A DNA stretch of 26,838 nt from Pseudomonadota bacterium (GCA_023390785.1 JAEWCE010000230.1:1-26838), one strand, 5' to 3'. Shown: positions 1 through 11,595, numbered from the stretch's first letter. Notes: generated from the letters alone by a model not told the origin. A program made the numbers and translations.

Positions 1-1138
1 CGAGCGCGGCGACGCGCGCCTCGCCCGGCGTGAGGCCGAGCACCTGCAGGCCAGCACTCGGCCGACCACGCTGATCCTGCATCGGGTCGGTCAACAGCAG
101 CAGCACCGCCGGTCCGCCAGCCATCTCGGTGTCGAGCCGCATCGCCTGAACAATCAAGGTGCGCCCTCCAACCTCGACGGCAACGGGGTCGGCGCGGTGA
201 CGCGCGCCGGCAGCAAGCATCTGCGCTGTCAGCTCCCGAACGGCGCCAGTGGCTATAAGCAAATCGGCGACCGATCGCCCGGCAGGTGGCGCGCTTGACA
301 GCAGGGCGTCCGCGTCTTCGTTGGAGTGCAGCAGACGCCCCTGCGCGCCAACGACGACGGCCGACCGTCCCATCCGGGAGAGGGCGTCCAGCAGCAGCAT
401 GCGCCGGACGTCGGTGCCGTGCAGGCCCACGTCCCCGTCGACACGCCGCGGGGGACTGAACGTCAGCGAGCAGTCGGCCCAGGCGAAAGTGTTGACGTAG
501 GCCTTTGGGCGAAACTGCCTCAGGGCTGCCGGTGCGGCCTCGAGAATATCGAGCGCGGTCGGTACGACCTCGAGTCTCTGGCCGCTGATCGCCACCGAGT
601 AGAAGACGAGGCCGGCCTCGGGATGCCGCCCCAGATAGTGGTTCATGCCGAAAACCGTGCGGGAAGTACCGGGCGACAGCGTCGCCGCCATGCGAATGGC
701 CGGCTCGAATCCGCTGCCGGCCTCGCCGGACACGAACGCCCCCGTCCAGGTCTGGCGCGTCCAGCCCGGTCGGATCTGCGCGTTGTAGATAGCGGGGAAA
801 ACCACGCCGGCCCTGTCCGAGAAACAACCATCGAAAATGTAGGTCGCAAAGTTCCCCTCGGGACTGTCGTGGCCAATGATGTTCACGCCCGCGAACCACG
901 CGGTGTAGGGCGTCAGACCGCGTCCATCCGGCGCCGAGTAGAGAGCGAACATCCCAGTGTTGGTGGGCGCCGCCTCGAGCTCGGGAGGCAGCAATCCCTT
1001 GAGGCAATCCCGGTCGAACTCGCACAGGAAATACAGCATCTGTGCGCCACGCACATGGTAGGGCGGCGGTGGAATGCCGCTCGACCCTACGGCGCGGTCG
1101 GCGCGCAAATGATTGTTGAGGCGCAGGCCCTCGTCCAA
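1..1138 (-). CDS. LuxR-family regulator with acetoacetate-decarboxylase-like sensor domain (3' end cut by window edge)
   Basis: The reverse strand is open from about 1138 to the window edge, giving 379 residues without a stop. Residues about 27-230 resemble the acetoacetate decarboxylase (ADC) fold: an AQMLYFLCEFDRDCLKGLLPPEL stretch (split over 32-54), a PYTAWFAGV strand, then GNFATYIFDG and a DRAGVVFP turn. In true ADC the turn is followed by a Lys pair used for the Schiff base; here the equivalent is AIYNA (116-120), so decarboxylase activity is unlikely. Residues about 245-350 look PAS-like (RSAVVVGAQGRLLHSNEDADALL, 258-280). The visible end, LGLTPGEARVAAL, matches the start of a LuxR/GerE helix-turn-helix. 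The start is taken as TTG at 1138 with an AGGGAGG-type ribosome site upstream; an ATG at residue 34 would cut into the ADC-like domain. It is divergent from the FAD-oxidase/dehydrogenase pair, which it may control. Domain assignment is from memory of the families. Confidence 0.72.
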   Translation of the reverse strand, partial: MDEGLRLNNHLRADRAVGSSGIPPPPYHVRGAQMLYFLCEFDRDCLKGLLPPELEAAPTNTGMFALYSAPDGRGLTPYTAWFAGVNIIGHDSPEGNFATYIFDGCFSDRAGVVFPAIYNAQIRPGWTRQTWTGAFVSGEAGSGFEPAIRMAATLSPGTSRTVFGMNHYLGRHPEAGLVFYSVAISGQRLEVVPTALDILEAAPAALRQFRPKAYVNTFAWADCSLTFSPPRRVDGDVGLHGTDVRRMLLLDALSRMGRSAVVVGAQGRLLHSNEDADALLSSAPPAGRSVADLLIATGAVRELTAQMLAAGARHRADPVAVEVGGRTLIVQAMRLDTEMAGGPAVLLLLTDPMQDQRGRPSAGLQVLGLTPGEARVAAL

Positions 1139-1231
1139 CGCGGTGCCCTCCCTTGACCCGCGGCAACCAGAGCCTAGTGCCCGGAACCGGCATTGCCTAT
1201 GGCTTTCTGCAAGCCCCGGGCGCGGCGCTAC

Positions 1232-1320
1232 CGAGCCTGTGGGCTCGCGCTACCCCCAATTCTGGGGGCGCCAGGTGTCGCCCTCCTCAAAAAATCCACG
1301 CCCAAACCCCTGCTTTTGGG
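1232..1320. repeat. Cluster of three short hairpins in the divergent gap
   Basis: Three inverted repeats lie close together in the 248-bp gap between the LuxR-type gene and the FAD oxidase: CGAGCC/GGCTCG (1232-1237 and 1242-1247, 4-base loop), CCCCCA/TGGGGG (1253-1258 and 1263-1268, 4-base loop) and CCCAAA/TTTGGG (1301-1306 and 1315-1320). The octamer GCGCTACC also occurs twice, flanking the first hairpin. No convincing -35/-10 pair was recognised here. The rest of the gap holds nothing else I can identify. It may be a small dispersed repeat or leader structure. Confidence 0.4.
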
Positions 1321-1386
1321 GCTGCTGACTTCGCGCATTCCCGCCACACCTGATGCGAACCTCGTGGACGCCAGGGACGAAACGCC

Positions 1387-2772
1387 ATGCACGGCGAGAA
1401 CAACCGTCGACCTGCAGGAGAGATGATCGCCCCGGACGACGCCGGCTACGACGCGGCCCGCAAGGTGTTCAATGGCATGATCGACCGCAGGCCGGCCCTG
1501 ATCGTCCGATGTGTCACTGCCCCCGATGTGGCATGGACCATCAGGACGGCGCGCGAGCGGGGGTTGACGTTGTCTGTCTACGGCGGCGGACACGCTGTGA
1601 CAGGGGCGGCGGTCTGCGACAGCGGCCTCGTTGTCGACCTGCGGGGCATGAAACAGATCGCGGTCGATCCGCTGGCGCAGACCGTCCGCGCGGAAGGCGG
1701 CGTTACCTGGGGCGAACTCGATGCGGCGACTGCGGCTCATGGCCTCGTCATGACGGGCGGACGCAACCCGACGACCGGGATCGGGGGCCTGACGCTCGGC
1801 AGCGGCTCCGGCTGGCTGGAGCGCAAGTTTGGTCTCGTCTGCGACCACCTGTTCAGGGCCGAGATGGTCACCGCCGATGGCCGGGAGGTCGTCGCATCGG
1901 ACGACACGAACCCGGACCTGTTCTGGGCGATCCGCGGTGGCGGTGGCAATTTTGGAATCGTGACGGCCTTTCACTTTCGGCTGCACAGGCTCGGCCCCGC
2001 GCTGCTGGCTGGTGCCCTGTTCTATGCGCAGGAGCAGGCCGCCGAGGCGGCGCGGCAATACCGGGACTTCATGCAGGCGGCTCCTGACGAGATCTGTGGG
2101 GCGATGAGTTTTGTAGCGCTTCCCTCTGCATCCTTTGTACCCGAACCGTATCGCGGCCGTCCGGGGCTGTGCATCATCGCCGCCTATGCGGGACCACTTG
2201 AGGAGGCCGTTGGAGCGCTGGGCCCGCTGCGCCGCTTCGGCGCGCCGCTGGTCGATCTCATCCGGCCCATGGCTTACACCGAGTTGCAGGCGCTCACCGA
2301 GGGCGGCTTCCCGGCCGGCGCCCGCTATTACTGGAGCGCCGACTCGTTCCACCAATTGGCCGATGCCGCGATTGATATGCTGGTTGCTCACACCGCAGCC
2401 CGCCAATCCCCGATCGGGTCGACCATCGTCATCCCGGGCGGAGGCGCCGCCGCGCGCGTGAACGACGACGCCACCGCCTTCGGGCAGCGTAGCGCCCCAT
2501 GGAACGCCCACTACCTCACGGCCTGGCAGGAGGCCGCGGACGATGCCAGCGGCGTGAGCTATACCAAGTCCCTGGCGCAGGCGATGAAGCCATGGACGAC
2601 TGGGAGGGTTTATCTCAATTACGTAGGGGATGAGGGCGACGCGCGGATCGAGGCCTCCTTTGGCGCAAGAAAGATGGCACGGCTTCGGAAACTCAAGGCG
2701 AAATGGGATCCGGACAACGTCTTTTGCCACAACCACAACATTCAGCCCGCGGTCCCGCCAACCGCTCCATGA
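1387..2772 (+). CDS. FAD-linked oxidase, berberine bridge enzyme type
   Basis: A 461-residue flavoprotein of the PCMH/FAD_binding_4 plus C-terminal BBE family. It shows GGGHAVTG (66-73), where His69 matches the His that carries the covalent 8-alpha flavin link. It also has PTTGIGGLTLGSGSGW (128-143), NPDLFWAIRGGGGNFGIVT, and the BBE end YLNYVGDEGD...RKLKAKWDPDNVFCHNHNI. The position of the second flavin-linking Cys in bicovalent members appears to be Asn127, so a single covalent bond is predicted. Such enzymes oxidise alcohols, sugars or secondary metabolites with O2 as acceptor; the substrate here is unknown. ATG 1387 is used, with weak AGGGA upstream; ATG 1423 is an alternative. No signal peptide is evident. 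It is followed after 24 bases by a dehydrogenase, so the two probably form an operon opposite the LuxR-type gene. Confidence 0.85.
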   Translation: MHGENNRRPAGEMIAPDDAGYDAARKVFNGMIDRRPALIVRCVTAPDVAWTIRTARERGLTLSVYGGGHAVTGAAVCDSGLVVDLRGMKQIAVDPLAQTVRAEGGVTWGELDAATAAHGLVMTGGRNPTTGIGGLTLGSGSGWLERKFGLVCDHLFRAEMVTADGREVVASDDTNPDLFWAIRGGGGNFGIVTAFHFRLHRLGPALLAGALFYAQEQAAEAARQYRDFMQAAPDEICGAMSFVALPSASFVPEPYRGRPGLCIIAAYAGPLEEAVGALGPLRRFGAPLVDLIRPMAYTELQALTEGGFPAGARYYWSADSFHQLADAAIDMLVAHTAARQSPIGSTIVIPGGGAAARVNDDATAFGQRSAPWNAHYLTAWQEAADDASGVSYTKSLAQAMKPWTTGRVYLNYVGDEGDARIEASFGARKMARLRKLKAKWDPDNVFCHNHNIQPAVPPTAP

Positions 2773-2796
2773 ACGTCAGCAGCAAGGAGGGCGCAG

Positions 2797-3651
2797 ATGC
2801 GTGTAGCAGTTCTGGGAATGGGCGCGATGGGATCGCGAATAGCCGCTTCGCTTCTCAAGGCCGGACATTCCGTGACCGTCTGGAATCGGACCATCGAACG
2901 AACCAAGCCTCTGGTCGAGCAAGGAGCGTCCGCGGCCGCATCGCCGCGCGCGGCCACCGAAGGCGCCGATGCCGTTCTCTCGATGGTCCGCGATGACGAG
3001 GCCTCCCGTCGCGTGTGGCTCGCGCCGGACGACGGCGCGTTGGCCGCCATGTCCGGCGAGGCAATCGGGATCGAAAGCTCCACGCTGACCCCCGACTGGG
3101 TCCGTGACCTCGCGGCCAGCTTTACCGCACGCGGCGTTCCCTTCCTTGATGCACCCGTCGTGGGCACCCGGGCGCAAGCGGAGTCCGTCACGCTGATCCA
3201 CTTGGTGGGTGGCGACGCCATGACCATCGCCCGCGCGCAACCTCTGTTCTCGGCCATCGGCAACGCCGCACATCATACCGGATCTGTCGGTTCCGGCGCG
3301 GCCCTGAAGTTGCTCGTCAACGCCCTCCTCACCACCCAGGTGGCGATCATCGGGGAGTTGCTGGGCGCAGCCGAGCGCTTGGGCCTCGACCGCAAGCGCG
3401 CCGGAGAGGTGATCGTCGAGATGCCATCCTGCAGTCCGTCGGCCAAAGGCGTCACGATGGCCATGCTGGCGCGCAACTTCGCCCCGGCCTTCCCCGTGGA
3501 GTTGGTCGAGAAGGACCTCGCTTATCTCGCCTCGGCGGTTGCCAGCGAAGCCATCCCCATCAGCCTCGCAGCGCACCGCGTATTCCATCGGGCCCTGGAC
3601 GCCGGACTTGCGGCCGAGAACATGACCGCGGTAGCCAAGCTCTATGACTGA
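2797..3651 (+). CDS. NAD(P)-dependent beta-hydroxyacid dehydrogenase (3-hydroxyisobutyrate dehydrogenase family)
   Basis: 284 residues, the usual length for this family. The N-terminal Rossmann motif is VLGMGAMGSRIAASLLKAGH (5-24), followed by VWNRT at the end of the second strand. The substrate loop IESSTLTP (92-99) and the DAPVVGT stretch (118-124) precede GSGAALKLLVNALL, in which Lys171 and Asn175 match the catalytic pair. The C-terminal all-helical domain ends in FHRALDAGLAAENMTAV. It should reduce a short aldehyde or oxidise a beta-hydroxyacid; Arg31 after the second strand would suit NADP. A strong AAGGAGG (2784-2790) lies six bases before the ATG. It sits 24 bases behind the FAD-linked oxidase, so oxidation of an alcohol by one enzyme and further redox by the other is a reasonable inference. 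Confidence 0.87.
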   Translation: MRVAVLGMGAMGSRIAASLLKAGHSVTVWNRTIERTKPLVEQGASAAASPRAATEGADAVLSMVRDDEASRRVWLAPDDGALAAMSGEAIGIESSTLTPDWVRDLAASFTARGVPFLDAPVVGTRAQAESVTLIHLVGGDAMTIARAQPLFSAIGNAAHHTGSVGSGAALKLLVNALLTTQVAIIGELLGAAERLGLDRKRAGEVIVEMPSCSPSAKGVTMAMLARNFAPAFPVELVEKDLAYLASAVASEAIPISLAAHRVFHRALDAGLAAENMTAVAKLYD

Positions 3652-3684
3652 GTCCAAGGCCGCAGCACGTATCGACGGGCCAGC

Positions 3685-5097
3685 TCAGCCGATGTCGTAG
3701 GGTACCACCGTGCGCCGGTCGGCGTTGACCGAGATGGTGCTGGCGAGTGGCGGCACCGAGCGTTGCGTGCAGGATCGGCGCTCGCAGATGCGGCAGGATA
3801 CGCCGATCGGATCGAATGCCGCCTTGCCGAGGTCGAGGTCGGCACCATAGACCAGCCTTCCGGCATGCGCGATCTCGCACCCGAGCGCATAGGCATAGCG
3901 GCGCGCCGGCGCCTGCCAGCCGCCCGAGCGCTTGTCGCTCGACCACGCAAGACAGAGGTAGCGATTGCCGTCCGGCGTTTCCGCCAATTGCCGGATGATG
4001 CGGCCGTGTTCCTCGAAAGCACGGTGCACGTTCCATAGCGGACACGCACCGCCGAAGCGGGCAAACTGAAGGGCCGTTGCCGAATGCCGCTTGGTGATTG
4101 TGCCGGCCGCGTCGACCCGGGCAAAGAAGAACGGAATTCCACGCTCGCGCGGCCGCTGCATCGTCGATAGCCGGTGCGCCACCTGCTCGAGGCTGGCGCC
4201 GAACAATTGCGCGAGCTCCTCGATATCGTAGCGGCGCTCCTCGGCGGCGCGGAGGAAGGCGCCATACGGCATCTGCAGCGCACCGGCAAAATAGTTGGCG
4301 AGCCCGAGGCGGCAGATCGAGCGCGCCTCGGCGGTCTTGAATCCGGCGCTTTCGATCAGCTCGGCCATGATGTTCGTCTGCTCGAGGCCGGCGAGATGCG
4401 CCGCGACCTGGAAGAACTGCGTCGCCGGCGCCATGCGGATGTTGAGCGTCAGGGTCCGGCTGGCGCGATCGTAGTCGCGCATCAGATCGGGGCGTTGTGC
4501 TGCCGCCAGCACCACCTTGAGCCCGTGTGTTTCGGCGCAATAGGTGACCAACTGCTGCATGCGATCGGGCGCGAAGGGGCTGACGTGGTTGGACAAGGCC
4601 TCGGCCCGCCGGTCCAGTGCATCGACATAATTGTCGGCATAGTGGAAGAAGTCGCGCACCTCCTCATACGCCGTCTGGATGCCGGCCGAGGGGTCGCGCG
4701 ACAGTGCTGCGTCGGCGCTGGCCAGCCGCTCGCCGGCTTTGCGGTAGCTGTCGTAGAGTTGCAGCAGGGCGCGTGCGATGTCCGGCGCGTTGAGCGCAAC
4801 CGCCTTGAGTTCGGACAGGTTCGGCACCGTGTCACCGAACACCGGATCGGCCAGCACTTCGCGCAAATCCGCGAGCAGCCGGTCCGACGAATCGGCGGTG
4901 AAACTCGTCAGGTCGAGGTTGAAGGCGGCGCTCAGCCCCACCATCACCGCGGCGGTCAGCGGCCGCTGGTTGGATTCGAGCTGGTTGACGTAGGAGGGAG
5001 ATATGTCGAGCCGGACCGCGAGCTCGGTCTGGGTGAGCTTGTGTTGCTCGCGCAGGGCCCGGAGGCGCGCCCCGGCAAAAACCTTTCGACCCGCCAT
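3685..5097 (-). CDS. pccR: PccR/ScfR-type short-chain acyl-CoA responsive regulator (XRE HTH + DUF2083)
   Basis: A 470-residue regulator. An XRE helix-turn-helix occupies about residues 8-62 (LRALREQHKLTQTELAVRLD, then ISPSYVNQLESNQRPLT). The middle part resembles the IrrE/ImmA-like domain, and the C-terminal DUF2083 region has CRICERRSCTQRSVPPL, with the cysteine cluster typical of this family. RamB of actinobacteria and PccR of Rhodobacter sphaeroides are family members; PccR senses propionyl-CoA state and activates pccB. Its divergent position next to pccB supports the same role here. The ATG at 5097 overlaps an A/T-rich operator-like repeat, which suggests autoregulation. The gene ends 33 bases from the convergent dehydrogenase gene. 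Confidence 0.9.
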   Translation of the reverse strand: MAGRKVFAGARLRALREQHKLTQTELAVRLDISPSYVNQLESNQRPLTAAVMVGLSAAFNLDLTSFTADSSDRLLADLREVLADPVFGDTVPNLSELKAVALNAPDIARALLQLYDSYRKAGERLASADAALSRDPSAGIQTAYEEVRDFFHYADNYVDALDRRAEALSNHVSPFAPDRMQQLVTYCAETHGLKVVLAAAQRPDLMRDYDRASRTLTLNIRMAPATQFFQVAAHLAGLEQTNIMAELIESAGFKTAEARSICRLGLANYFAGALQMPYGAFLRAAEERRYDIEELAQLFGASLEQVAHRLSTMQRPRERGIPFFFARVDAAGTITKRHSATALQFARFGGACPLWNVHRAFEEHGRIIRQLAETPDGNRYLCLAWSSDKRSGGWQAPARRYAYALGCEIAHAGRLVYGADLDLGKAAFDPIGVSCRICERRSCTQRSVPPLASTISVNADRRTVVPYDIG

Positions 5098-5141
5098 TTT
5101 ACAAATCCACTAACTTACATCCCTTCTTTTGTAAATTGTAA
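5097..5141. promoter_or_regulatory. Putative PccR operator repeats between pccR and pccB
   Basis: TTTTACAAA (5097-5105) and TTTTGTAAA (5127-5135) contain TTTACAAA and TTTGTAAA, exact reverse complements. A second TTGTAA copy follows in tandem at 5136-5141, seven bases after the one at 5129-5134. These are the most A/T-rich bases around. ScfR-type regulators are known to bind TTTGCAAA-like repeats, which these resemble. Placement covers the pccR start codon and lies upstream of a possible pccB promoter, fitting autoregulation plus activation of pccB. Confidence 0.55.
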
Positions 5142-5161
5142 CACCTGCGCCCTTTCCTGTC

Positions 5162-5190
5162 TTGGGCGAACGCGCCGTCTTCGGTAGGCT
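5162..5190 (+). promoter_or_regulatory. Possible pccB promoter
   Basis: TTGGGC (5162-5167) is separated by 17 bases from TAGGCT (5185-5190), a fair sigma-70-like pair 20 bases before the pccB ATG. The TTTGTAAA/TTGTAA repeats end 20 bases upstream of the -35, an activator-like position. The match is weak and may be chance. Confidence 0.3.
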
Positions 5191-5209
5191 GAGGTAAAAA
5201 GAGAAGCGC

Positions 5210-6742
<1,533 letters not shown>

Positions 6743-6744
6743 AC

Positions 6745-8751
<2,007 letters not shown>

Positions 8752-8774
8752 TGCGGCGAATGCTGTGCCTGTGG

Positions 8775-8901
8775 CCCCCACCCCCAGCCCCTCCCCGCAA
8801 GGGGGAGGGGAGCGAGGGAACCGCGGCAATTCGGACGACGACACAGATGGCTCGGCTCATGGGCACCCCTCCCCCTTGCGGGGAGGGGCCGGGGGTGGGG
8901 G
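8775..8901. repeat. 36-bp inverted repeat between pccA and mcmA
   Basis: The left arm (8775-8810) and right arm (8866-8901) are reverse complements at 35 of 36 positions; the only mismatch is 8786 against 8890. The 55-base loop is 8811-8865. Each arm also folds on itself around the CCCCGCAAGGGG-type core. A transcript would form a very stable long hairpin within the 162-bp pccA-mcmA gap, ending 12 bases before the mcmA start. From memory this C/G-rich sequence resembles a dispersed intergenic repeat of alphaproteobacteria, but no search was possible. Confidence 0.85.
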
Positions 8902-8913
8902 CAGCGATTACCA

Positions 8914-11043
8914 ATGCCTGACAAGTCCCCCACCTTTGCCGAATGGGCGAAACTCGCGGCGCGCGAACTCAAGGATACGCCCGTCGACGCTCTGAACCGG
9001 GACTATGGCGGCCTCACCGTGCGCCCGCTCTATCTTCCGGGCGACGCGCCGGATCCGGGCCTGCCGAGCGTTGCGCCGTTCACCCGCGGCGTTCGCGCCA
9101 CCATGTATGCCAACCGGCCGTGGACCATCCGGCAATATGCCGGCTTTTCCACTGCGCGCGAGTCCAATGATTTCTACCGCAAGAACCTCGCCGCCGGGCA
9201 GAAGGGGCTGAGTGTCGCCTTCGACCTCGCGACGCATCGCGGCTACGACAGCGACCATCCGCGCGTTTTCGGTGATGTCGGCATGGCTGGCGTTGCCATC
9301 GATTCGGTCGAGGACATGAAGCTGCTGTTCGACGGCATCCCGCTCGATCAGATGAGCGTGTCGATGACCATGAACGGCGCCGTCCTGCCGGTTCTCGCAA
9401 TGTTCATCGTCGCTGCGGAAGAGCAGGGCGTGAAGCAGGCGGCCCTCGACGGCACCATTCAGAACGACATTCTGAAAGAATTCATGGTGCGCAACACCTA
9501 TATCTATCCGCCGGAGCCGAGCATGCGCATCGTCGGCGATATTATTGCCTATACCGCCGAGCACATGCCGAAATTCAACTCGATCTCCATCTCCGGCTAC
9601 CACATGCACGAGGCCGGGGCGACGGCGGTGCAGGAGCTCGGCTACACATTGGCCGATGGCCGCGACTATGTGCGCGCGGCGATGGCGCGGGGGCTCGACA
9701 TCGACGCGTTCGCCGGCCGGCTGAGCTTCTTCTTCGGCATCGGCATGAACTTCTTTCTCGAGGTCGCCAAGTTGCGTGCGGCGCGCACGCTGTGGAGCGA
9801 GATCATGGCCGGCCTCGGCGCCAAGGACCCGCGTTCGCTGATGCTGCGCACCCACTGCCAGACCTCAGGCGTCAGCCTTACCGAGCAGGACCCGCACAAC
9901 AATATCGTGCGTACCACCATCGAAGCGCTGGCGGCCGTGCTGGGTGGCACCCAGTCGCTGCACACCAACAGTTTCGACGAAGCAATCGCGCTACCCACCG
10001 AAGTGTCGGCCCGCATCGCGCGCAACACCCAACTCATCCTGCAGCACGAGAGCCGCGTCACCGACGTGGTCGACCCGCTCGGCGGCTCCTATTACATCGA
10101 GGCACTGACCGCCGACCTCGTGTCACACGCCCGCACTCTGCTTGCCGAGGTCGAAGCCGAGGGCGGCATGACCCGCGCGGTGCAGTCGGGCGGCCCCAAG
10201 GCCGAGATCGAAAAGGCCGCTGCCCTGCGCCAGGCGCGGGTGGATCGCGGCGAGGATGTGATCGTCGGCGTCAACCGCTATCGCCTCGAGGCGGAACCGT
10301 CGATTCCGGTGCGCGAGGTCGACAACGCCCGTGTCCGCGACGAGCAGGTGGCCCGCCTTGCCGAGCTGCGCCGCACTCGCGACGGCAGCCGCGTGGAGGC
10401 AACGCTCGCCGCGCTCACCTCCGCGGCGCGGGGAGGTGGCAATCTGCTGCTGGCCTCCATCGCGGCGGCGCGCGCCCGCGCCACGCTGGGCGAGATCTCG
10501 GCCGCGCTGGAAGCAGCCTTCGGTCGGCACGCCGCCATCACGCGGGTCATCTCCGGCGTCTATGGCGAAAGTTATAAGGGCGATCCCCAATACGACCAGA
10601 TGCAGCGCCGTCTCGCCGCATTCGCCGCGCGGCAGCAGCGGCCACCCTCCCTGTTCATCGCCAAGATGGGCCAGGATGGCCATGATCGCGGCGCCAAGGT
10701 GATCGCCAGTGCCTTTGCCGATCTCGGCTTTACCGTGCACATGGGCGATCTGTTCGAGACCGCCCCGGAGGTTGCCGGGCACGTCGCCGCGCTCGGGGTC
10801 GACGCCGTCGGCGTCAGCTCGCTCGCCGCCGGGCACAAGACGCTGGTGCCCGAGTTGATTGCCGAGCTGGCCACCCGCGGCCTCGGCGACACCACCGTCA
10901 TCGTCGGCGGTGTGATTCCGCCGGAAGACTACGCGTTCCTGCGCGAGGCGGGGGTCGCCGAGATCTTCGGCCCGGGCACCAATGTTCTCGACGCCGCCAA
11001 CGCCGTTCTCGACAAGATCGAGGGCAAACTCAGCAATCGCTGA
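8914..11043 (+). CDS. mcmA: Methylmalonyl-CoA mutase, single-chain form
   Basis: 709 residues. It interconverts (R)-methylmalonyl-CoA and succinyl-CoA with adenosylcobalamin. The N-terminal TIM barrel has RGVRATMYANRPWTIRQYAG, FDLATHRGYDSDHPRVFGDVG and SVSMTMNGAVLPVLAMF. RTHCQTSGVSLTEQDPHNNIVRT follows, and the C-terminal cobalamin domain has GQDGHDRGAKV, where His590 is the lower axial ligand, plus GVSSLAAGHK and GGVIPPEDY. Start ATG 8914 has no clear separate ribosome site; the nearest G-rich run is the right arm of the inverted repeat. With pccBA it completes the propionyl-CoA route except for methylmalonyl-CoA epimerase and the MeaB chaperone, which are not in the window. Confidence 0.95.
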   Translation: MPDKSPTFAEWAKLAARELKDTPVDALNRDYGGLTVRPLYLPGDAPDPGLPSVAPFTRGVRATMYANRPWTIRQYAGFSTARESNDFYRKNLAAGQKGLSVAFDLATHRGYDSDHPRVFGDVGMAGVAIDSVEDMKLLFDGIPLDQMSVSMTMNGAVLPVLAMFIVAAEEQGVKQAALDGTIQNDILKEFMVRNTYIYPPEPSMRIVGDIIAYTAEHMPKFNSISISGYHMHEAGATAVQELGYTLADGRDYVRAAMARGLDIDAFAGRLSFFFGIGMNFFLEVAKLRAARTLWSEIMAGLGAKDPRSLMLRTHCQTSGVSLTEQDPHNNIVRTTIEALAAVLGGTQSLHTNSFDEAIALPTEVSARIARNTQLILQHESRVTDVVDPLGGSYYIEALTADLVSHARTLLAEVEAEGGMTRAVQSGGPKAEIEKAAALRQARVDRGEDVIVGVNRYRLEAEPSIPVREVDNARVRDEQVARLAELRRTRDGSRVEATLAALTSAARGGGNLLLASIAAARARATLGEISAALEAAFGRHAAITRVISGVYGESYKGDPQYDQMQRRLAAFAARQQRPPSLFIAKMGQDGHDRGAKVIASAFADLGFTVHMGDLFETAPEVAGHVAALGVDAVGVSSLAAGHKTLVPELIAELATRGLGDTTVIVGGVIPPEDYAFLREAGVAEIFGPGTNVLDAANAVLDKIEGKLSNR

Positions 11044-11178
11044 TCAGTCGCCAGTACCGGGCGACGTACTCGACCTGTCATCATCCGCCGACGACCGCGA
11101 AAGGGTGCTTCTTCGGCGAGCTCTTGCCGCCTGCGCATCGCGCGTGTCGAATGTGGTCGTGACCCAGGAGATCCCCCA

Positions 11179-11595
11179 ATGCGCCTCGACCTCGCCCGCA
11201 CCCTCATCGACGCCACGCTTGCCGAGGGCCGCCGTCGCAACACCCGCCCGCTCGCGGTCGTGGTACTCGACGCGGGCGGCAACGTCGTCACCTGCGCCCG
11301 CGAGGACGGCGCTGGTCTCGGCCGCCTGCAACTCGCGCACGGCAAGGCCTGGGGCTCGCTGGGCCTCGGTTTCGGCTCGCGCACTCTGACCGAACGCACC
11401 GCCGGTTCGCCTTCATTCTTTGCCGCCGCCGCCAGCCTGTTCGACGGTCGCCTGCTGCCGAGCCCTGGCGGTCTGCTTCTGCGCGAGAGCGACCAGCTCA
11501 TCGGCGCCATCGGCGTGTCCGGCGACACCGGCGACGCTGATGAAGCCTGCGCCCTCGCTGCCGTCACCGCCAGCGGGCTCGCGCATAGCGCCTGA
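11179..11595 (+). CDS. GlcG/HbpS-family (DUF336) protein
   Basis: 138 residues, the family's usual size. It has the typical PLAVVVLDAGGNVVTCAREDGA strand-turn (29-50), GKAWGSLGLGFGSRTLTER, PGGLLLRESDQLIGAIGVSG and the closing helix DADEACALAAVTAS. HbpS of Streptomyces binds haem, and many family members sit next to oxidoreductase or glycolate genes, but the role is generally unclear. AGGAG (11168-11172) lies six bases before ATG 11179. The gene follows mcmA after 135 bases in the same direction, so read-through is possible. There is no signal peptide. Confidence 0.85.
   Translation: MRLDLARTLIDATLAEGRRRNTRPLAVVVLDAGGNVVTCAREDGAGLGRLQLAHGKAWGSLGLGFGSRTLTERTAGSPSFFAAAASLFDGRLLPSPGGLLLRESDQLIGAIGVSGDTGDADEACALAAVTASGLAHSA

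Noticed and set aside
326..1156. 276-residue plus-strand frame at the left edge
   Set aside because: It lies opposite the ADC-like/LuxR frame, is Arg/Gly/Ala-rich and lacks domain motifs.
1228..2736. 502-residue minus-strand frame opposite the FAD-linked oxidase
   Set aside because: The plus strand carries an unmistakable flavoprotein with His69 and the BBE end; the minus frame has no recognisable domain.
5098..5209. Possible cobalamin riboswitch for the B12-dependent mutase module
   Set aside because: The leader is only 112 bases, with no B12-box-like sequence or room for the fold, and the pccA-mcmA gap is filled by the inverted repeat.
8775..8901. CRISPR-like or insertion-sequence end interpretation of the inverted repeat
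   Set aside because: There are only two inverted arms, no spacer series, no transposase and no target duplication, so a palindromic intergenic repeat is the simpler reading.
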